The notes beneath the pieces were generated by a model. The model was not told where the DNA came from and did not search any database. It worked only from the letters and a program-made list of their open reading frames with translations. A stretch of DNA of 64,000 bases, taken from the NCBI GenBank assembly GCA_024711125.1, contig JANJTM010000032.1, positions 33,070 through 97,069 of the forward strand. The letters run 5' to 3'. The first letter of the stretch is position 1; the number at the start of each line of letters is the position of its first letter. This document shows, one piece after another, positions 34,432 to 47,471 of this stretch. Made by a program: the position numbers and the translations under genes. The stretch comes from Rhodothermales bacterium. Its GTDB lineage: Bacteria; Bacteroidota; Rhodothermia; Rhodothermales; UBA10348.

Positions 34432-35028
34432 ATGAAGGCCGTCATTTTCGCGTCCCAGGAAGAAGCGGAACCCTTTCTGCGTGCCTATCGGAGGGGCCGG
34501 TTCGGCGGCCTGTCGGAGGGGGAAACGGCCCACGACGACGCGATTCTCGTGACGATCGTGGGCGTCGGCAAGATCAAGGCGACCCTGCGCACCGAGCGCC
34601 TGCTGAAAACCCACCGCTGCACGGGTGTACTCCACGCCGGGACATGCACCGCGCTGATAGCGGACCTGCAGATCGGCTCGCTCTTCGCCGCCGAACAGGT
34701 CTTCGAGGGAGACCGGATCGAACTGGCGACACCGACATACCCCAGGATGCCCCTCGCCGCCGATTTCGACGGCGCCCGCCAGGGCACGCTCGTCACGCAG
34801 GACCACACCCTTCACGGAAGCCAGGAACTCAGCTACTGGCAGCGCATCGCCGACGCGAGCGACATGACGGGCTACGCCGTGGCCTACGTGACCGCGACCC
34901 ACGGCCTCTCCTGCCGGATCCTCAAGGTGGTCACCGGCCGGTTCGGCGTCGACGATCCGTCGGTCAAGCGCACCCTGACGACCTGCTACGAGACCCTCGC
35001 CAAGGCGCTCGTGGCGCACGTCGGCTGA
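34432..35028 (+). CDS. Purine phosphorylase/nucleosidase (MTAN-like) superfamily protein
   Basis: A 198-residue protein of the PNP/UDP phosphorylase fold, with LVTIVGVGKIKATL near residue 40, LHAGTCTALIADLQIGSLF (the Gly-rich strand and turn) and a C-terminal ILKVVTGRFG...KRTLTTCYETLAKAL. It could be an MTA/SAH nucleosidase, which would pair with metF, or a futalosine-hydrolase-type enzyme of menaquinone synthesis. The substrate residues cannot be assigned securely. The ATG at 34432 is chosen over an upstream in-frame start because of its position after AGAGGG. Confidence 0.7.
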   Translation: MKAVIFASQEEAEPFLRAYRRGRFGGLSEGETAHDDAILVTIVGVGKIKATLRTERLLKTHRCTGVLHAGTCTALIADLQIGSLFAAEQVFEGDRIELATPTYPRMPLAADFDGARQGTLVTQDHTLHGSQELSYWQRIADASDMTGYAVAYVTATHGLSCRILKVVTGRFGVDDPSVKRTLTTCYETLAKALVAHVG

Positions 35029-35037
35029 ACGAAACCG

Positions 35038-35439
35038 TCAGGGGTTCTCGGGACGGTTGATCCGAACCGCCTCTGCACCGGGATCCTCGGCCTTGAGGGC
35101 TTCCTCGGCGCGCTGCTGATCCATGATCGTGCCCTTCTGCGTATTCGGAAGGTCGCCGCGGTACATGGTGTCAAGCAGCGTGATCCCGAGAAAGACGATC
35201 ACGAAGAGCGTTCCGACCGACAGGATCAGGGCATTGACCTTGTTGTCATACTTCAGCGCCATGAAGAACAGGACCACGAGGATCGCCTTGAAAGACGCGA
35301 TCGCGATGGCCAGCGGCACGTGCAGCGGGCCGGTCTCCATGCGGGAGGTGACGACCGTCAGGATCGTGAGGAACACGAGCCCGGCGAACACCATGACGAG
35401 CGTGCGGGCGGGGGTGATGTGGTGACCGTGTGCAGACAT
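35038..35439 (-). CDS. Cytochrome c oxidase subunit IV (caa3-type)
   Basis: A 133-residue protein with three helices (~13-32, 42-62 and 67-92) and a hydrophilic C-terminal tail. The order GLVFLTILTVVTSRM, IASFKAILVVLFFMALKYD is typical of prokaryotic oxidase subunit IV (CtaF/CoxD-like). It is the last gene of the respiratory block, 55 bases after subunit III. Confidence 0.85.
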   Translation of the reverse strand: MSAHGHHITPARTLVMVFAGLVFLTILTVVTSRMETGPLHVPLAIAIASFKAILVVLFFMALKYDNKVNALILSVGTLFVIVFLGITLLDTMYRGDLPNTQKGTIMDQQRAEEALKAEDPGAEAVRINRPENP

Positions 35440-35494
35440 GGCTCGATCGGTTCGGGGGCGCTGCGGAAGGATCAGGGCTGGAAGCCGTAGGGCC

Positions 35495-36196
<702 letters not shown>

Positions 36197-36245
36197 GGGG
36201 ATTCTGGGATTGCGGGGCGCGGGGCGCCCGTCGGGGGATTCCAGG

Positions 36246-37934
<1,689 letters not shown>

Positions 37935-37956
37935 GACGATGTCCCGGGTATCTAGG

Positions 37957-38889
37957 CTATTCGAGCGTCTGGATGAAAGCGATCAGGCCGTCGAGCTGCT
38001 TCGCCGACAGGCTGCCGAACGTCGCGGGCATCGCGTTGGGGTAGGTCGCCACGATGTGCGCGCCCGGATTCAGGACCGATTCGCGGATATAGTTCTCGTC
38101 GGCCACGGCAGTGCCCCCGTCCTCGAACTGCCGTTCCGCCCCCCACAGCCCCTTCATGGTCGGCCCGACGATCCGGGTGCCGTCCACCGAGTGGCAGACG
38201 CCGCAGTTGTACTGGCGGAATACGTTGGCCCCGAGTTCGGCGGGCGGAAGATCCTGGCTCTGCTCGTTGAGCCACGCCGCAAACTCCTCTTCGGTCTGCA
38301 CGATTACCTTTCCGAGCATGCCCGAATGGGACGTACCGCAGTACTCGGTGCAGTAGATCTGGTATTCGCCGGGCGCGGTCGCCTCGAACCACAGCGAGGT
38401 ATACCGGTTGGGCAGCACGTCGTGCTTGACGCGGAAATCGGGGATGAAGAACGAGTGCAGCACGTCCTCGGAGCTCATCAGCAGCTTCACGGGCTGTCCG
38501 ATCGGCACGTGCATCTCGTTCGCGACCACCGTGCCGTTCGGGTACTGGAATTCCCAGAACCACTGCTTGCCGCGCACGGTGATCTGGTAGGCGTCGGGCG
38601 GCGGGCTGTTGAGCTTGACGAACACCTTGAACCCCCACGTGAACACGATGAGCACGAGGATCGTCGGAATCACGATCCAGGCCGTCTCGAGCAGCTTGCT
38701 CTCGTGTATCGGCTGCGGCACCTCGGCCGGATCCCTCCGGCGAAAGCGGACCGCGAAATAGACCTTGGCGAGGATGACCAAGGCAAAGATGATCGTGCTC
38801 GTCCAGAGTACGAAGTAGAACAGCGAGTCCACTTCGGATGCCACGGTCGACATGGCGTCAGGCATCCAAACGTTCCCGTTCTCTCCCAT
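37957..38889 (-). CDS. ctaC: Cytochrome c oxidase subunit II with fused cytochrome c domain
   Basis: A 310-residue caa3-type subunit II. Two N-terminal helices (~25-45 and 68-88) anchor a cupredoxin domain with the CuA ligands in [14 protein letters not shown] and the aromatic [13 protein letters not shown]-terminal class I cytochrome c has heme motif CGVCH and distal Met in PNAMPATFG. The fused heme accepts electrons from alternative complex III directly. It lies downstream of the SCO gene. Confidence 0.95.
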   Translation of the reverse strand: MGENGNVWMPDAMSTVASEVDSLFYFVLWTSTIIFALVILAKVYFAVRFRRRDPAEVPQPIHESKLLETAWIVIPTILVLIVFTWGFKVFVKLNSPPPDAYQITVRGKQWFWEFQYPNGTVVANEMHVPIGQPVKLLMSSEDVLHSFFIPDFRVKHDVLPNRYTSLWFEATAPGEYQIYCTEYCGTSHSGMLGKVIVQTEEEFAAWLNEQSQDLPPAELGANVFRQYNCGVCHSVDGTRIVGPTMKGLWGAERQFEDGGTAVADENYIRESVLNPGAHIVATYPNAMPATFGSLSAKQLDGLIAFIQTLE

Positions 38890-38918
38890 GGTTGTTCCGG
38901 TGTGGTGTGCCGCGCGGA

Positions 38919-39773
38919 TCAGGCCGCCGCGGCGGGGTGCATCGACCGGCGCTCCCGGCGCCAGTAGAAGGTCAGCATCAGGCCGAGGACGAGCAGCGTG
39001 AGCCCTCCCCCGATCTTCATGAGGTTCTGAGCGTGGAGGACGTACGAATTGGCGTCGGCGTCGTACCGGTAGCAGTACATGAGGATCTGGTCCACCGTGG
39101 TTCCGATACGCCCTTCCGAAGCCTCTACCAGCGCCTTGCGTACGTCATCCGGTTCATAGCCCATCCCGTGGATGTACCGCGAGATCGTGCCGTCCGGGCC
39201 GAGGAAAATGAGCGCCGCCGGGTGGGCGTACTCGGCCGACGCCTCCACCCACCGGAACCGGAAACCGATCGAATCGGCCAGCGCCTGGATGGACGCGTCG
39301 TTCCCCGTCAGGAAGTGCCAGCCGGCCGCGGCTTCGGGCCGGCCGAGCTGGGCGAGGTACTTCTCCTTGGCCCGCGCGGCGACGTCGGCCCCTTCGGTCG
39401 GCGAGAAGCTCACCGTCACGACATCGTATTCCGTGCCGGGCTGCCAGTCCATGCGCTGGAGCGTCTTGGTGAGTTCCGTGAGCAGCAGGCTGCACAGCAT
39501 GGGGCACTCGTGGTACACCAGGTTCAGCAGAACCGGCCGCTTGCCGTCGAAATAGGTGCCGATGGCTACCGAGTCGCCGCGCTCGTCGGTGAAGACGAGA
39601 TCGAGCGGAATGCGCTCACCCAACCGCTCCGTGATCCCGACTTCGTCGAAGACGGGCGGAATCTCCCCGGTCGGCTGCGCGAGCGCAGCCCCGGTCGGCA
39701 GCAGGGCGACCGCGGCCAGCGCGAACCCGACCTGCGCGGCCAGGAGACGGACGATGCGTGGAATAGGGATCAA
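38919..39773 (-). CDS. SCO1/SenC copper chaperone
   Basis: A 284-residue thioredoxin-fold protein delivering copper to the CuA centre of subunit II. It has a signal peptide (cleavage near ALAQ), copper-binding CPMLC (Cys90 and Cys94) and the distal His in EYAHPAALIF. Unlike many SCO proteins it carries a C-terminal membrane helix (~250-272). It sits between the small membrane protein and oxidase subunit II, consistent with assembly of the caa3 enzyme. Confidence 0.92.
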   Translation of the reverse strand: MIPIPRIVRLLAAQVGFALAAVALLPTGAALAQPTGEIPPVFDEVGITERLGERIPLDLVFTDERGDSVAIGTYFDGKRPVLLNLVYHECPMLCSLLLTELTKTLQRMDWQPGTEYDVVTVSFSPTEGADVAARAKEKYLAQLGRPEAAAGWHFLTGNDASIQALADSIGFRFRWVEASAEYAHPAALIFLGPDGTISRYIHGMGYEPDDVRKALVEASEGRIGTTVDQILMYCYRYDADANSYVLHAQNLMKIGGGLTLLVLGLMLTFYWRRERRSMHPAAAA

Positions 39774-39779
39774 CGGATT

Positions 39780-40118
39780 TCAGTCCGACGCGCGCGCTGC
39801 GGCCGCTTCGTTCACCATCAGGTCGATCGCCCGGTCGACCGGGATGCGATAGCGCCCTGCCTCGGCGCTCACGACGCCGTACTCCGAAATCTTCTGCAGA
39901 CCCTGTTCCTGCGTTGCCCGCAGCTTCGGGTACCCGGTCACCTGGGTCGTGGCGATCGTCGACTCCCGAAAGGCGCCGTGGGCGATCTGGAATCCGGCAA
40001 CCACGACGATGGCCATCAGCAAGAAGGTCACCGCGGTGATCTTCATGACGTGCCCGGCGTGGATCGCTTCGGGCTCGACGCCTTGGGAGGCGCCATGATG
40101 CGTTTCTGCGTGCGCCAT
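39780..40118 (-). CDS. Small membrane protein between ActF and SCO
   Basis: A 112-residue protein: His-rich N-terminus (MAHAETHHGAS...AIHAGHVM), one helix (~28-48) and a soluble tail (YPKLRATQEQGLQKISEYGV...). No domain recognised. Its position in the act-cox block suggests an accessory or assembly subunit of complex III or oxidase; the His-rich end could bind metal. Both are inference. ATG at 40118 is the start. Confidence 0.7.
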   Translation of the reverse strand: MAHAETHHGASQGVEPEAIHAGHVMKITAVTFLLMAIVVVAGFQIAHGAFRESTIATTQVTGYPKLRATQEQGLQKISEYGVVSAEAGRYRIPVDRAIDLMVNEAAAARASD

Positions 40119-40298
40119 GGGAGAAGAAAGGCCGGTAGTGGAAGTTCTCGAACTGGGTCTGTCCCATGCCCGTTCGTCGGGCGATTGCTCGACGATTCGG
40201 GAAGGCACAGAATGGAAAAGATACGGACCCCCGGACGCGGTGCCCGAGACCATCCCGTCGCACCCGCCGAACGCGTACGCGGGATGGCGCGTTTCGCG

Positions 40299-41558
40299 CT
40301 ACGAGTTCATGAAGCCCAGCGACATGCCGAGACGCGGATCCCGCTGCGGCACGAGGCCGTGGCGGGAAAGACGGAAGTAGACGAGCCCGAGCCAGACGCC
40401 GCCGATGCCCACGAGCGCCGAGAAATCCAGCAGGTGGAACGCGGCGTGCTCGTGGAGCACCGGCATGGCGATCCAGTGCAGATCGAACCAGTGCATGACC
40501 AGCATGAACACGGCCATGAACGTCAGCAGCGGGAGCAGCCGCTTCGCCCAGCGGGAGATCAGCACGACGAACGGAAACACGAAATGGAGAGCGAGCAGGG
40601 CCGCGCTGTTGTACTCCCAGCCGTGCTCGAGCCGGTGCCGGTACCACACCGTCTCCTCCGGCAGGTTTCCGTACCAGATCAGCATGTACTGGCTGAAGGC
40701 GATGTACGCCCAGAAGACCACGAATCCGAACATGAGCTTGCCCAGATCCTGGTAGTGTTCGGTCGAAATCGTCTGCCGGAGCATGCCCCGACGCTGGAAC
40801 AGGCGGGCGGTGAAAATCATGAACGCCATGACGGCGCCGAAGGAGCCCCCGAAGAAGTAGACCCCGAATATGGTCGAGAACCAGTGCGGGTCGAGCGACA
40901 TCAGGAGGTCGAACGCGGCGAATGCGGTGGTGATCGCCGTCACGGCGATACCCCAGGCACTCGTGCGTCGCAGTTTCACCGTGATTTCAGGATCGCCGTC
41001 GACGTCCTGCCGCACCGACAACGTGTAGAGCCGGAAGGCCAGGTACGACCACACCAGGAAGTAGAACACCAGGCGACCGAGAAAGAACGGCACGTTCAGG
41101 TACGCCGCCTTGCCCGCCAGGACCGGGTCGAACTCGGGGCTGGCCGGATCGATCAGTTCATGGTGCGTCCAGTGGTAGAGGTCGTGCATGCCGAACACGA
41201 CCGGGATTCCGAGAATCGCCAGCAGCGGGAACGACCAGATCAGCGCTTCCGGAATACGCCGGACGACGACACTCCAACGGGCCCTTGTCAGGTGCTGGAT
41301 CAGCACGAAGAACAGCCCTCCGATCGTGACCGACAGGCTGAAAACCCACGCGACGAGCCACGAGAAGTAGAACTGCTGCGGCGAGGTGACCCACCCCACG
41401 AGCGTCATCGCGAGCGCCGCGACCCCGATTCCGAGCGGGATCAGCCAGCCCATCGGGCCGCCCACGGGACGGAACGCGTGTTCGGCCTGCGCGCCGGTCG
41501 GCTGCAGCGGGTCGAAGAGCCACACGAGAGGATTGCTGGAACGAACCGGATTCGACAT
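40299..41558 (-). CDS. actF: Alternative complex III subunit ActF (quinol:cytochrome c oxidoreductase)
   Basis: A 419-residue integral membrane protein with about ten helices, homologous to ActC/NrfD. WVTSPQQFYFSWLVAWVFS near the N-terminus, GMHDLYHWTHHELIDP, SLDPHWFSTIFGVYFFGG and FWAYIAFSQYMLIWYGNLPEE are hallmark ActF/NrfD-like blocks. It contributes to the quinol-oxidising membrane part of ACIII. ATG at 41558 is chosen as it starts the conserved soluble N-tail. Confidence 0.9.
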   Translation of the reverse strand: MSNPVRSSNPLVWLFDPLQPTGAQAEHAFRPVGGPMGWLIPLGIGVAALAMTLVGWVTSPQQFYFSWLVAWVFSLSVTIGGLFFVLIQHLTRARWSVVVRRIPEALIWSFPLLAILGIPVVFGMHDLYHWTHHELIDPASPEFDPVLAGKAAYLNVPFFLGRLVFYFLVWSYLAFRLYTLSVRQDVDGDPEITVKLRRTSAWGIAVTAITTAFAAFDLLMSLDPHWFSTIFGVYFFGGSFGAVMAFMIFTARLFQRRGMLRQTISTEHYQDLGKLMFGFVVFWAYIAFSQYMLIWYGNLPEETVWYRHRLEHGWEYNSAALLALHFVFPFVVLISRWAKRLLPLLTFMAVFMLVMHWFDLHWIAMPVLHEHAAFHLLDFSALVGIGGVWLGLVYFRLSRHGLVPQRDPRLGMSLGFMNS

Positions 41559-41581
41559 CTCGATGTTCGGGAGGGGCCGCG

Positions 41582-42235
41582 CTACTGCGCCTGCCCGGTT
41601 TGCGTATTCGTGAGCGTGCCCGGCGGCACGTCCGCCGCGGTCGCGTACTGGCTCCGCTGCAGGGCACGGAGGTACGCGACGATGGCCCAACGGTCTGCCA
41701 CGGCTATCTGCTGGCCGTAACCGGGCATCGACCGGATGCCGTAGGTGAGCGCGTCATACAGGTACCCGTCCGGCTGCGCGCGCAGCGCATCGGTGTGGTA
41801 CGAGGGCGCAGGCACGTAGCCGTACCCGCCGGTCATGATGATGCCCTGTCCGTCGCCCGCCGAGCCGTGGCAGACCGCGCAGAAGATCTCGTAGCGGTCG
41901 CGCCCACGCTCGAGCAGATCACGGGTGACTTCCACCGGCATCCGGGCGACGAGCGCGCCGCCTTCGTCACGACCGAAGTGGTAGGCCGTGTCTTCCTTGA
42001 GGTACCCGCGGGCTACCGTCCCGACCACCGGCGGGCGCATGCCGCGACCGTCGGCGAACATCGGGCTAGGCTCCTGCGGATCGACGCGCTGCTGCACGTC
42101 CATGTTCGGATTCACGTGCACCGGCGGCGCGTCGCTGATCGATCCGCGGCACCCCGCGAGCATCACGACGGCGACGAGAAGCGGCGCGAACGGCGCGGTG
42201 CGCCGGGCGGTTCGGATGGGATTCATCGATGGCAT
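41582..42235 (-). CDS. actE: Alternative complex III subunit ActE, monoheme cytochrome c lipoprotein
   Basis: A 217-residue lipoprotein (signal ending MLAGC, Cys29) with a class I cytochrome c domain. The heme motif is CAVCHGSAGDGQG, with the distal Met likely in IRSMPGYGQQI. ActE hands electrons from ActA toward the oxidase. It lies between actD and actF; spacings are 3 and 23 bases. Confidence 0.93.
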   Translation of the reverse strand: MPSMNPIRTARRTAPFAPLLVAVVMLAGCRGSISDAPPVHVNPNMDVQQRVDPQEPSPMFADGRGMRPPVVGTVARGYLKEDTAYHFGRDEGGALVARMPVEVTRDLLERGRDRYEIFCAVCHGSAGDGQGIIMTGGYGYVPAPSYHTDALRAQPDGYLYDALTYGIRSMPGYGQQIAVADRWAIVAYLRALQRSQYATAADVPPGTLTNTQTGQAQ

Positions 42236-42238
42236 CGT

Positions 42239-42856
42239 TCAGGCCTCCGCATCGGCCGTGCCCGAGTCACGGATCGTTTCGATGTGGGTCGCTCCGAGAT
42301 CCCGCAGCAGCTTCTGCGTCGATTCGAGATCGAATCGGCGGTCGCTGGCCGCGATGTGCAGGAAGAACCCGTCGTCGGTGACCTTGCGGAACCGGTCGGA
42401 ATAGAAGAGCGGGTTATACGGCCTGGGAAGCCCGTTCAGGGCAAACATCCCGATGACCGTCGACAGGGCGGCGAGAAGGATCGTCAGCTCGAAGATGACC
42501 GGTATCGACGGTTCGATCGCGAAGAACGGCTTGCCCGAGATGTTGATCGGGTAATCCACTGCCGACGTCCACCACTGCAGCCAGACTCCGAGCGCCATGC
42601 CGGCGATGCCGCCGCCCACGGTGAGCCAACCGACCAGCGAATTGCCGAGCCCCATGGCCCGGTCCATGCCGTGGATGGGGAACGGAGAGTGCACGTCGAA
42701 CCGCTTGAAGCCGGCCTCCCGCACCGAGCGGGCCGCTTCGAGCAACGCGCCGGGATGCCGGAACTCGGCGAGCACTCCGTAGAGCGACTCGTCCTTCCCG
42801 TCGAAAATGCCCATGGACCCCTTGACGTCCCGGGCTAGCTCCTTGATCGTGCTCAT
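42239..42856 (-). CDS. actD: Alternative complex III subunit ActD (DUF3341)
   Basis: A 205-residue subunit with two membrane helices (~73-93 and ~120-145) and soluble ends. YGVLAEFRHPGALLEAARSV and KRFDVHSPFPIHGMDRAMG are the DUF3341 signature, and YSDRFRKVTDDGFFLHI lies near the C-terminus. It is a structural membrane subunit of ACIII. ATG at 42856 is 14 bases after the actC stop. Confidence 0.92.
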   Translation of the reverse strand: MSTIKELARDVKGSMGIFDGKDESLYGVLAEFRHPGALLEAARSVREAGFKRFDVHSPFPIHGMDRAMGLGNSLVGWLTVGGGIAGMALGVWLQWWTSAVDYPINISGKPFFAIEPSIPVIFELTILLAALSTVIGMFALNGLPRPYNPLFYSDRFRKVTDDGFFLHIAASDRRFDLESTQKLLRDLGATHIETIRDSGTADAEA

Positions 42857-42870
42857 GGCTGGGTTCGGGA

Positions 42871-44322
<1,452 letters not shown>

Positions 44323-44376
44323 GAGGGATCGGGTGGCGTGTTCGTCGGGACGGGGCAGGTCGGCGGTTTCGCGCGA

Positions 44377-47300
44377 TCAGACCCCCGCCTCGAGCTGCGG
44401 GTTCGGGTTTCGGATGCGGCCGAGGTAGCTCGTGCGGGGCTTGACGCTCAGCTCTGCGAGGATCTCGTACCGCCGCGGATTGCGCTTGGCCTTCGAGACC
44501 GCGCTTTCCGTGTCGTTGAGATCGCCGAACGTGATCGCCGACGCCGGGCAGGCCTGCTGGCAGGCCGTCTTCACCTCGCCGTCCCGGATGGAGCGGTTCT
44601 CGACGTTGACCCGCTTGTTGACTTCGCGCACGCGCTGGATGCAGAAGGAGCACTTCTCCATCACGCCGAGGGACCGCACGGTCACGTTGGGGTTGTGGGC
44701 GAGGTTCAGCGACGCGGGAAGCGTCTTCGTCCAGTTGTAGAAGTTGAACCGCCGCACCTTGTACGGGCAGTTGTTCGCGCAGTAACGCGTGCCGATGCAC
44801 CGGTTGTAGACCATCTGGTTCGTGCCGTCGGGCGAGTGCACGGTCGCGGCGACCGGGCAGACCGACTCGCACGGGGCATTCTCGCAGTGCTGGCACGGGA
44901 GGGGCTGCACGACCATCTGCACCGGGGCGTCGGCGCCGTCGCCGACGAAGTACCGGTCGAGCCGGATCCAGTGCATCTCGCGACCGCGGCTTACCTGGTC
45001 CTTTCCGACGACCTGGATGTTGTTTTCGGCCTGGCAGGCGATGGTGCAGGCGTTGCAGCCGGTGCAGGCATTGAGGTCGATGACCATGCCCCACTGGTTG
45101 CGGAAGTAGGGGCTGTCCTTGATCGCCGGCTCGTCCGCCGGATGGCGGCTCTGCCAGAGCGCCGGGTAGTCGGTCCACTCCTCCCTGATCGGACGCGGAT
45201 CGCCGGCACGCACGAACTCGGGGTTCTGCCGGTACACGTCGAGCGTGGCCATGCGCACCAGGCCGCGGTCCATGGCCTCGGCCCCTTCGTCGGGGAGCGC
45301 GCCGTGGTCCTGCGTCGTCGCGACCAGGTATCCCGATCCGGAGCGCGTGATCGATGCGGCGCCGGCCGCGCCGCGAAGGTCTGACACCGAAACGCCTACG
45401 CCGGCCGCGACGGCACCCGTCCCGTACACGTCGGTCACCGAATCCGTGTCCCAGAACGGGCTGGTACGCTCGGGGCGTCGGGAAACGATGGAGCGACCGT
45501 ATCCGAGGTTCACCTGGACGACGTCGTCGGCCATGCCCGGCACCGGCCAGACGGGCAGGTCGACCGTCGACGAGCCGAGCGTTACGGCGATGCGATCGAC
45601 GAAATGCTGTCCGGCGTCAAGCTCGACCGAGAGACCCAGGCGTGCGGCGGTCGCCGGGCTGACGGCGGCGACATTGTCCCACACGACCTTCGTCACGGGA
45701 TCCGGAAGCTCCTGCAGCCAGGACAGGTTGGCGAACGACCCGTCGAACACCGTCGGATCCGGCTGCACGAGCACCTCGATGCCGTCGGGACCGGACGTCA
45801 CGGCCGGCACGGCCACGGCCGGCGGGGCGGAGGACGCATACGCGGTACCCGGCAGGAAACCGTCGTGGATCACGCGGCGCCATGCCTTCTCGAAGTCGCC
45901 CGTCAGCACGCCGCTCCAGGACTCGCGCACGAGGTCGTAGCCGGACCGATCGGTGCCGGTGGCGAAAAGGGACAGTACCTCGATCGCCGAGTGCGCCGCA
46001 TCGTACAGCGGCGCGATGAGCGGCTGCGTGACCGACAGCGTGCCGCCGAACGAGCGCCCGTCTCCCCAGGACTCCAGGTAGTGCGCCATGGGAACGTGCC
46101 ACGACGCCTTGACCGCCGTCTCGTCCACGTGCAGGCCGACGTGCACGGTTTCGGCGACCTTGCCCATGGCGCCCGCGAAATCCACCGATGCCGGCAGGTC
46201 GTAGACGGGATTGACACCCACCAGGAGCAGCGTATCGAAGCGTCCGGCGGCGCAGTCGGAGGCGAGGGCGGCGAGGCCCTCCAGGCCCGACGTGGCGGTC
46301 AGCGGACCGGAAACGAACCGCTCGGCCGTCGTGCCCCACGATCCGAGCGCCGCGTTGATGGCGGCGGCTACGGGGGCCGCGGCGTGCGTGGGATCGGCGA
46401 CGACGACCGCGGCCGAGCCCGCGCCACGCAGGTCCTCCGCGATGGCGGCCGCCCACGGATGATCGTCGAACGTCGAAGCCGGCGCGTCCGCTCCGAGCTT
46501 GCGGGCCACTGCCGCGCCGAATGCGGCGATCTGCGAAGGCTTCAGGGCCAGGCGATGGTCGGCCGCCCCGCCCGTTATCGAGTACCCGGCCTCGATCACG
46601 TACAGGCGGCTCATCGTCGAGCCGTCGTCGGCCGCGCGGCTACGCGCGAAGGTGGCCGTATTGTGCAGGTGGTCGACGTCGGTCGACCCCAGGAAATCGC
46701 GGCCGAGGGAGAGGATCACCCGGGCGCGGTCGAAATGGTAACGCACGCGCGACGCATCGGCGGCGGCGAGCGACTCGTCGTACACCACGACGCGCGAACC
46801 CGCGTTGCGGGCCGCGAGGGCGGCCGCTAGGCGCTCGACGGTCGGCGACGCGGTCGGATGCAGGACGACCGCCGTGCGTCCCGGATCGCGCTCGGCGACG
46901 AAACGGACGAAGTCGGCCCAGGTCGAACCATCCCCGTTGCGCAGCACCTGTTGCGAGCGGTCCGGGTCATACAGCGCGAGGAGCGACGCCTGTTCGAAAA
47001 TCCCCGACGATCCGTTCGATTCCGGGTGCTCGGGGTTGCCCTCGACCTTGGTCGGGCGACCGTCGGTGCTCTCGACGACGAGCGGACGCAGTGCGCCGCG
47101 GAATTCCATGCCCGTCGCGTACTGGAGCGGGACGCCGGGGACCATGTCCTCCGGCTTCCGCACGAACGGCATGATGTGTTCGACCGGCTTGCGGCAGGCC
47201 GTCAGCCCGGCGAGCGCCATCGACGCGCCCATCAGCTGCAGGAACTGGCGTCGGGACGAGTCGCCCGGGCTGCCCTGCGCGCCGGTCATCAGCTCCGACT

Positions 47301-47415
47301 CGGTGAACGCCGAGTACCCGGGATCCGCCTCCAGGTGCTGGACACTGCGCCAGAACCGCTTGCGCGGCGAGGCATCCGCGGAGGCGGTCGAATTCAGAAC
47401 GGGAAGCTCGATCAT
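44377..47415 (-). CDS. actB: Alternative complex III subunit ActB (iron-sulfur, MoCo-like fold)
   Basis: A 1012-residue fusion. A twin-arginine signal SSRRQFLQLMGAS (53-65) ends in an LTAC lipobox (Cys74). A molybdopterin-oxidoreductase-like domain, which lacks the cofactor in this family, follows. The C-terminal ferredoxin-like domain has four cluster motifs: CTGCNACTIACQAENN, CQHCENAPCESVCPV, CIGTRYCANNCPYK and CSFCIQ...ACQQACPAS. It relays electrons between quinol site and ActA hemes. ATG at 47415 is chosen because it starts the conserved N-tail. Confidence 0.95.
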   Translation of the reverse strand: MIELPVLNSTASADASPRKRFWRSVQHLEADPGYSAFTESELMTGAQGSPGDSSRRQFLQLMGASMALAGLTACRKPVEHIMPFVRKPEDMVPGVPLQYATGMEFRGALRPLVVESTDGRPTKVEGNPEHPESNGSSGIFEQASLLALYDPDRSQQVLRNGDGSTWADFVRFVAERDPGRTAVVLHPTASPTVERLAAALAARNAGSRVVVYDESLAAADASRVRYHFDRARVILSLGRDFLGSTDVDHLHNTATFARSRAADDGSTMSRLYVIEAGYSITGGAADHRLALKPSQIAAFGAAVARKLGADAPASTFDDHPWAAAIAEDLRGAGSAAVVVADPTHAAAPVAAAINAALGSWGTTAERFVSGPLTATSGLEGLAALASDCAAGRFDTLLLVGVNPVYDLPASVDFAGAMGKVAETVHVGLHVDETAVKASWHVPMAHYLESWGDGRSFGGTLSVTQPLIAPLYDAAHSAIEVLSLFATGTDRSGYDLVRESWSGVLTGDFEKAWRRVIHDGFLPGTAYASSAPPAVAVPAVTSGPDGIEVLVQPDPTVFDGSFANLSWLQELPDPVTKVVWDNVAAVSPATAARLGLSVELDAGQHFVDRIAVTLGSSTVDLPVWPVPGMADDVVQVNLGYGRSIVSRRPERTSPFWDTDSVTDVYGTGAVAAGVGVSVSDLRGAAGAASITRSGSGYLVATTQDHGALPDEGAEAMDRGLVRMATLDVYRQNPEFVRAGDPRPIREEWTDYPALWQSRHPADEPAIKDSPYFRNQWGMVIDLNACTGCNACTIACQAENNIQVVGKDQVSRGREMHWIRLDRYFVGDGADAPVQMVVQPLPCQHCENAPCESVCPVAATVHSPDGTNQMVYNRCIGTRYCANNCPYKVRRFNFYNWTKTLPASLNLAHNPNVTVRSLGVMEKCSFCIQRVREVNKRVNVENRSIRDGEVKTACQQACPASAITFGDLNDTESAVSKAKRNPRRYEILAELSVKPRTSYLGRIRNPNPQLEAGV

Positions 47416-47471
47416 CGTATGATCGTTTGGAGGACGTTCCGGGCCGGGTCGCCGGGCCGGAAACACCGGGA

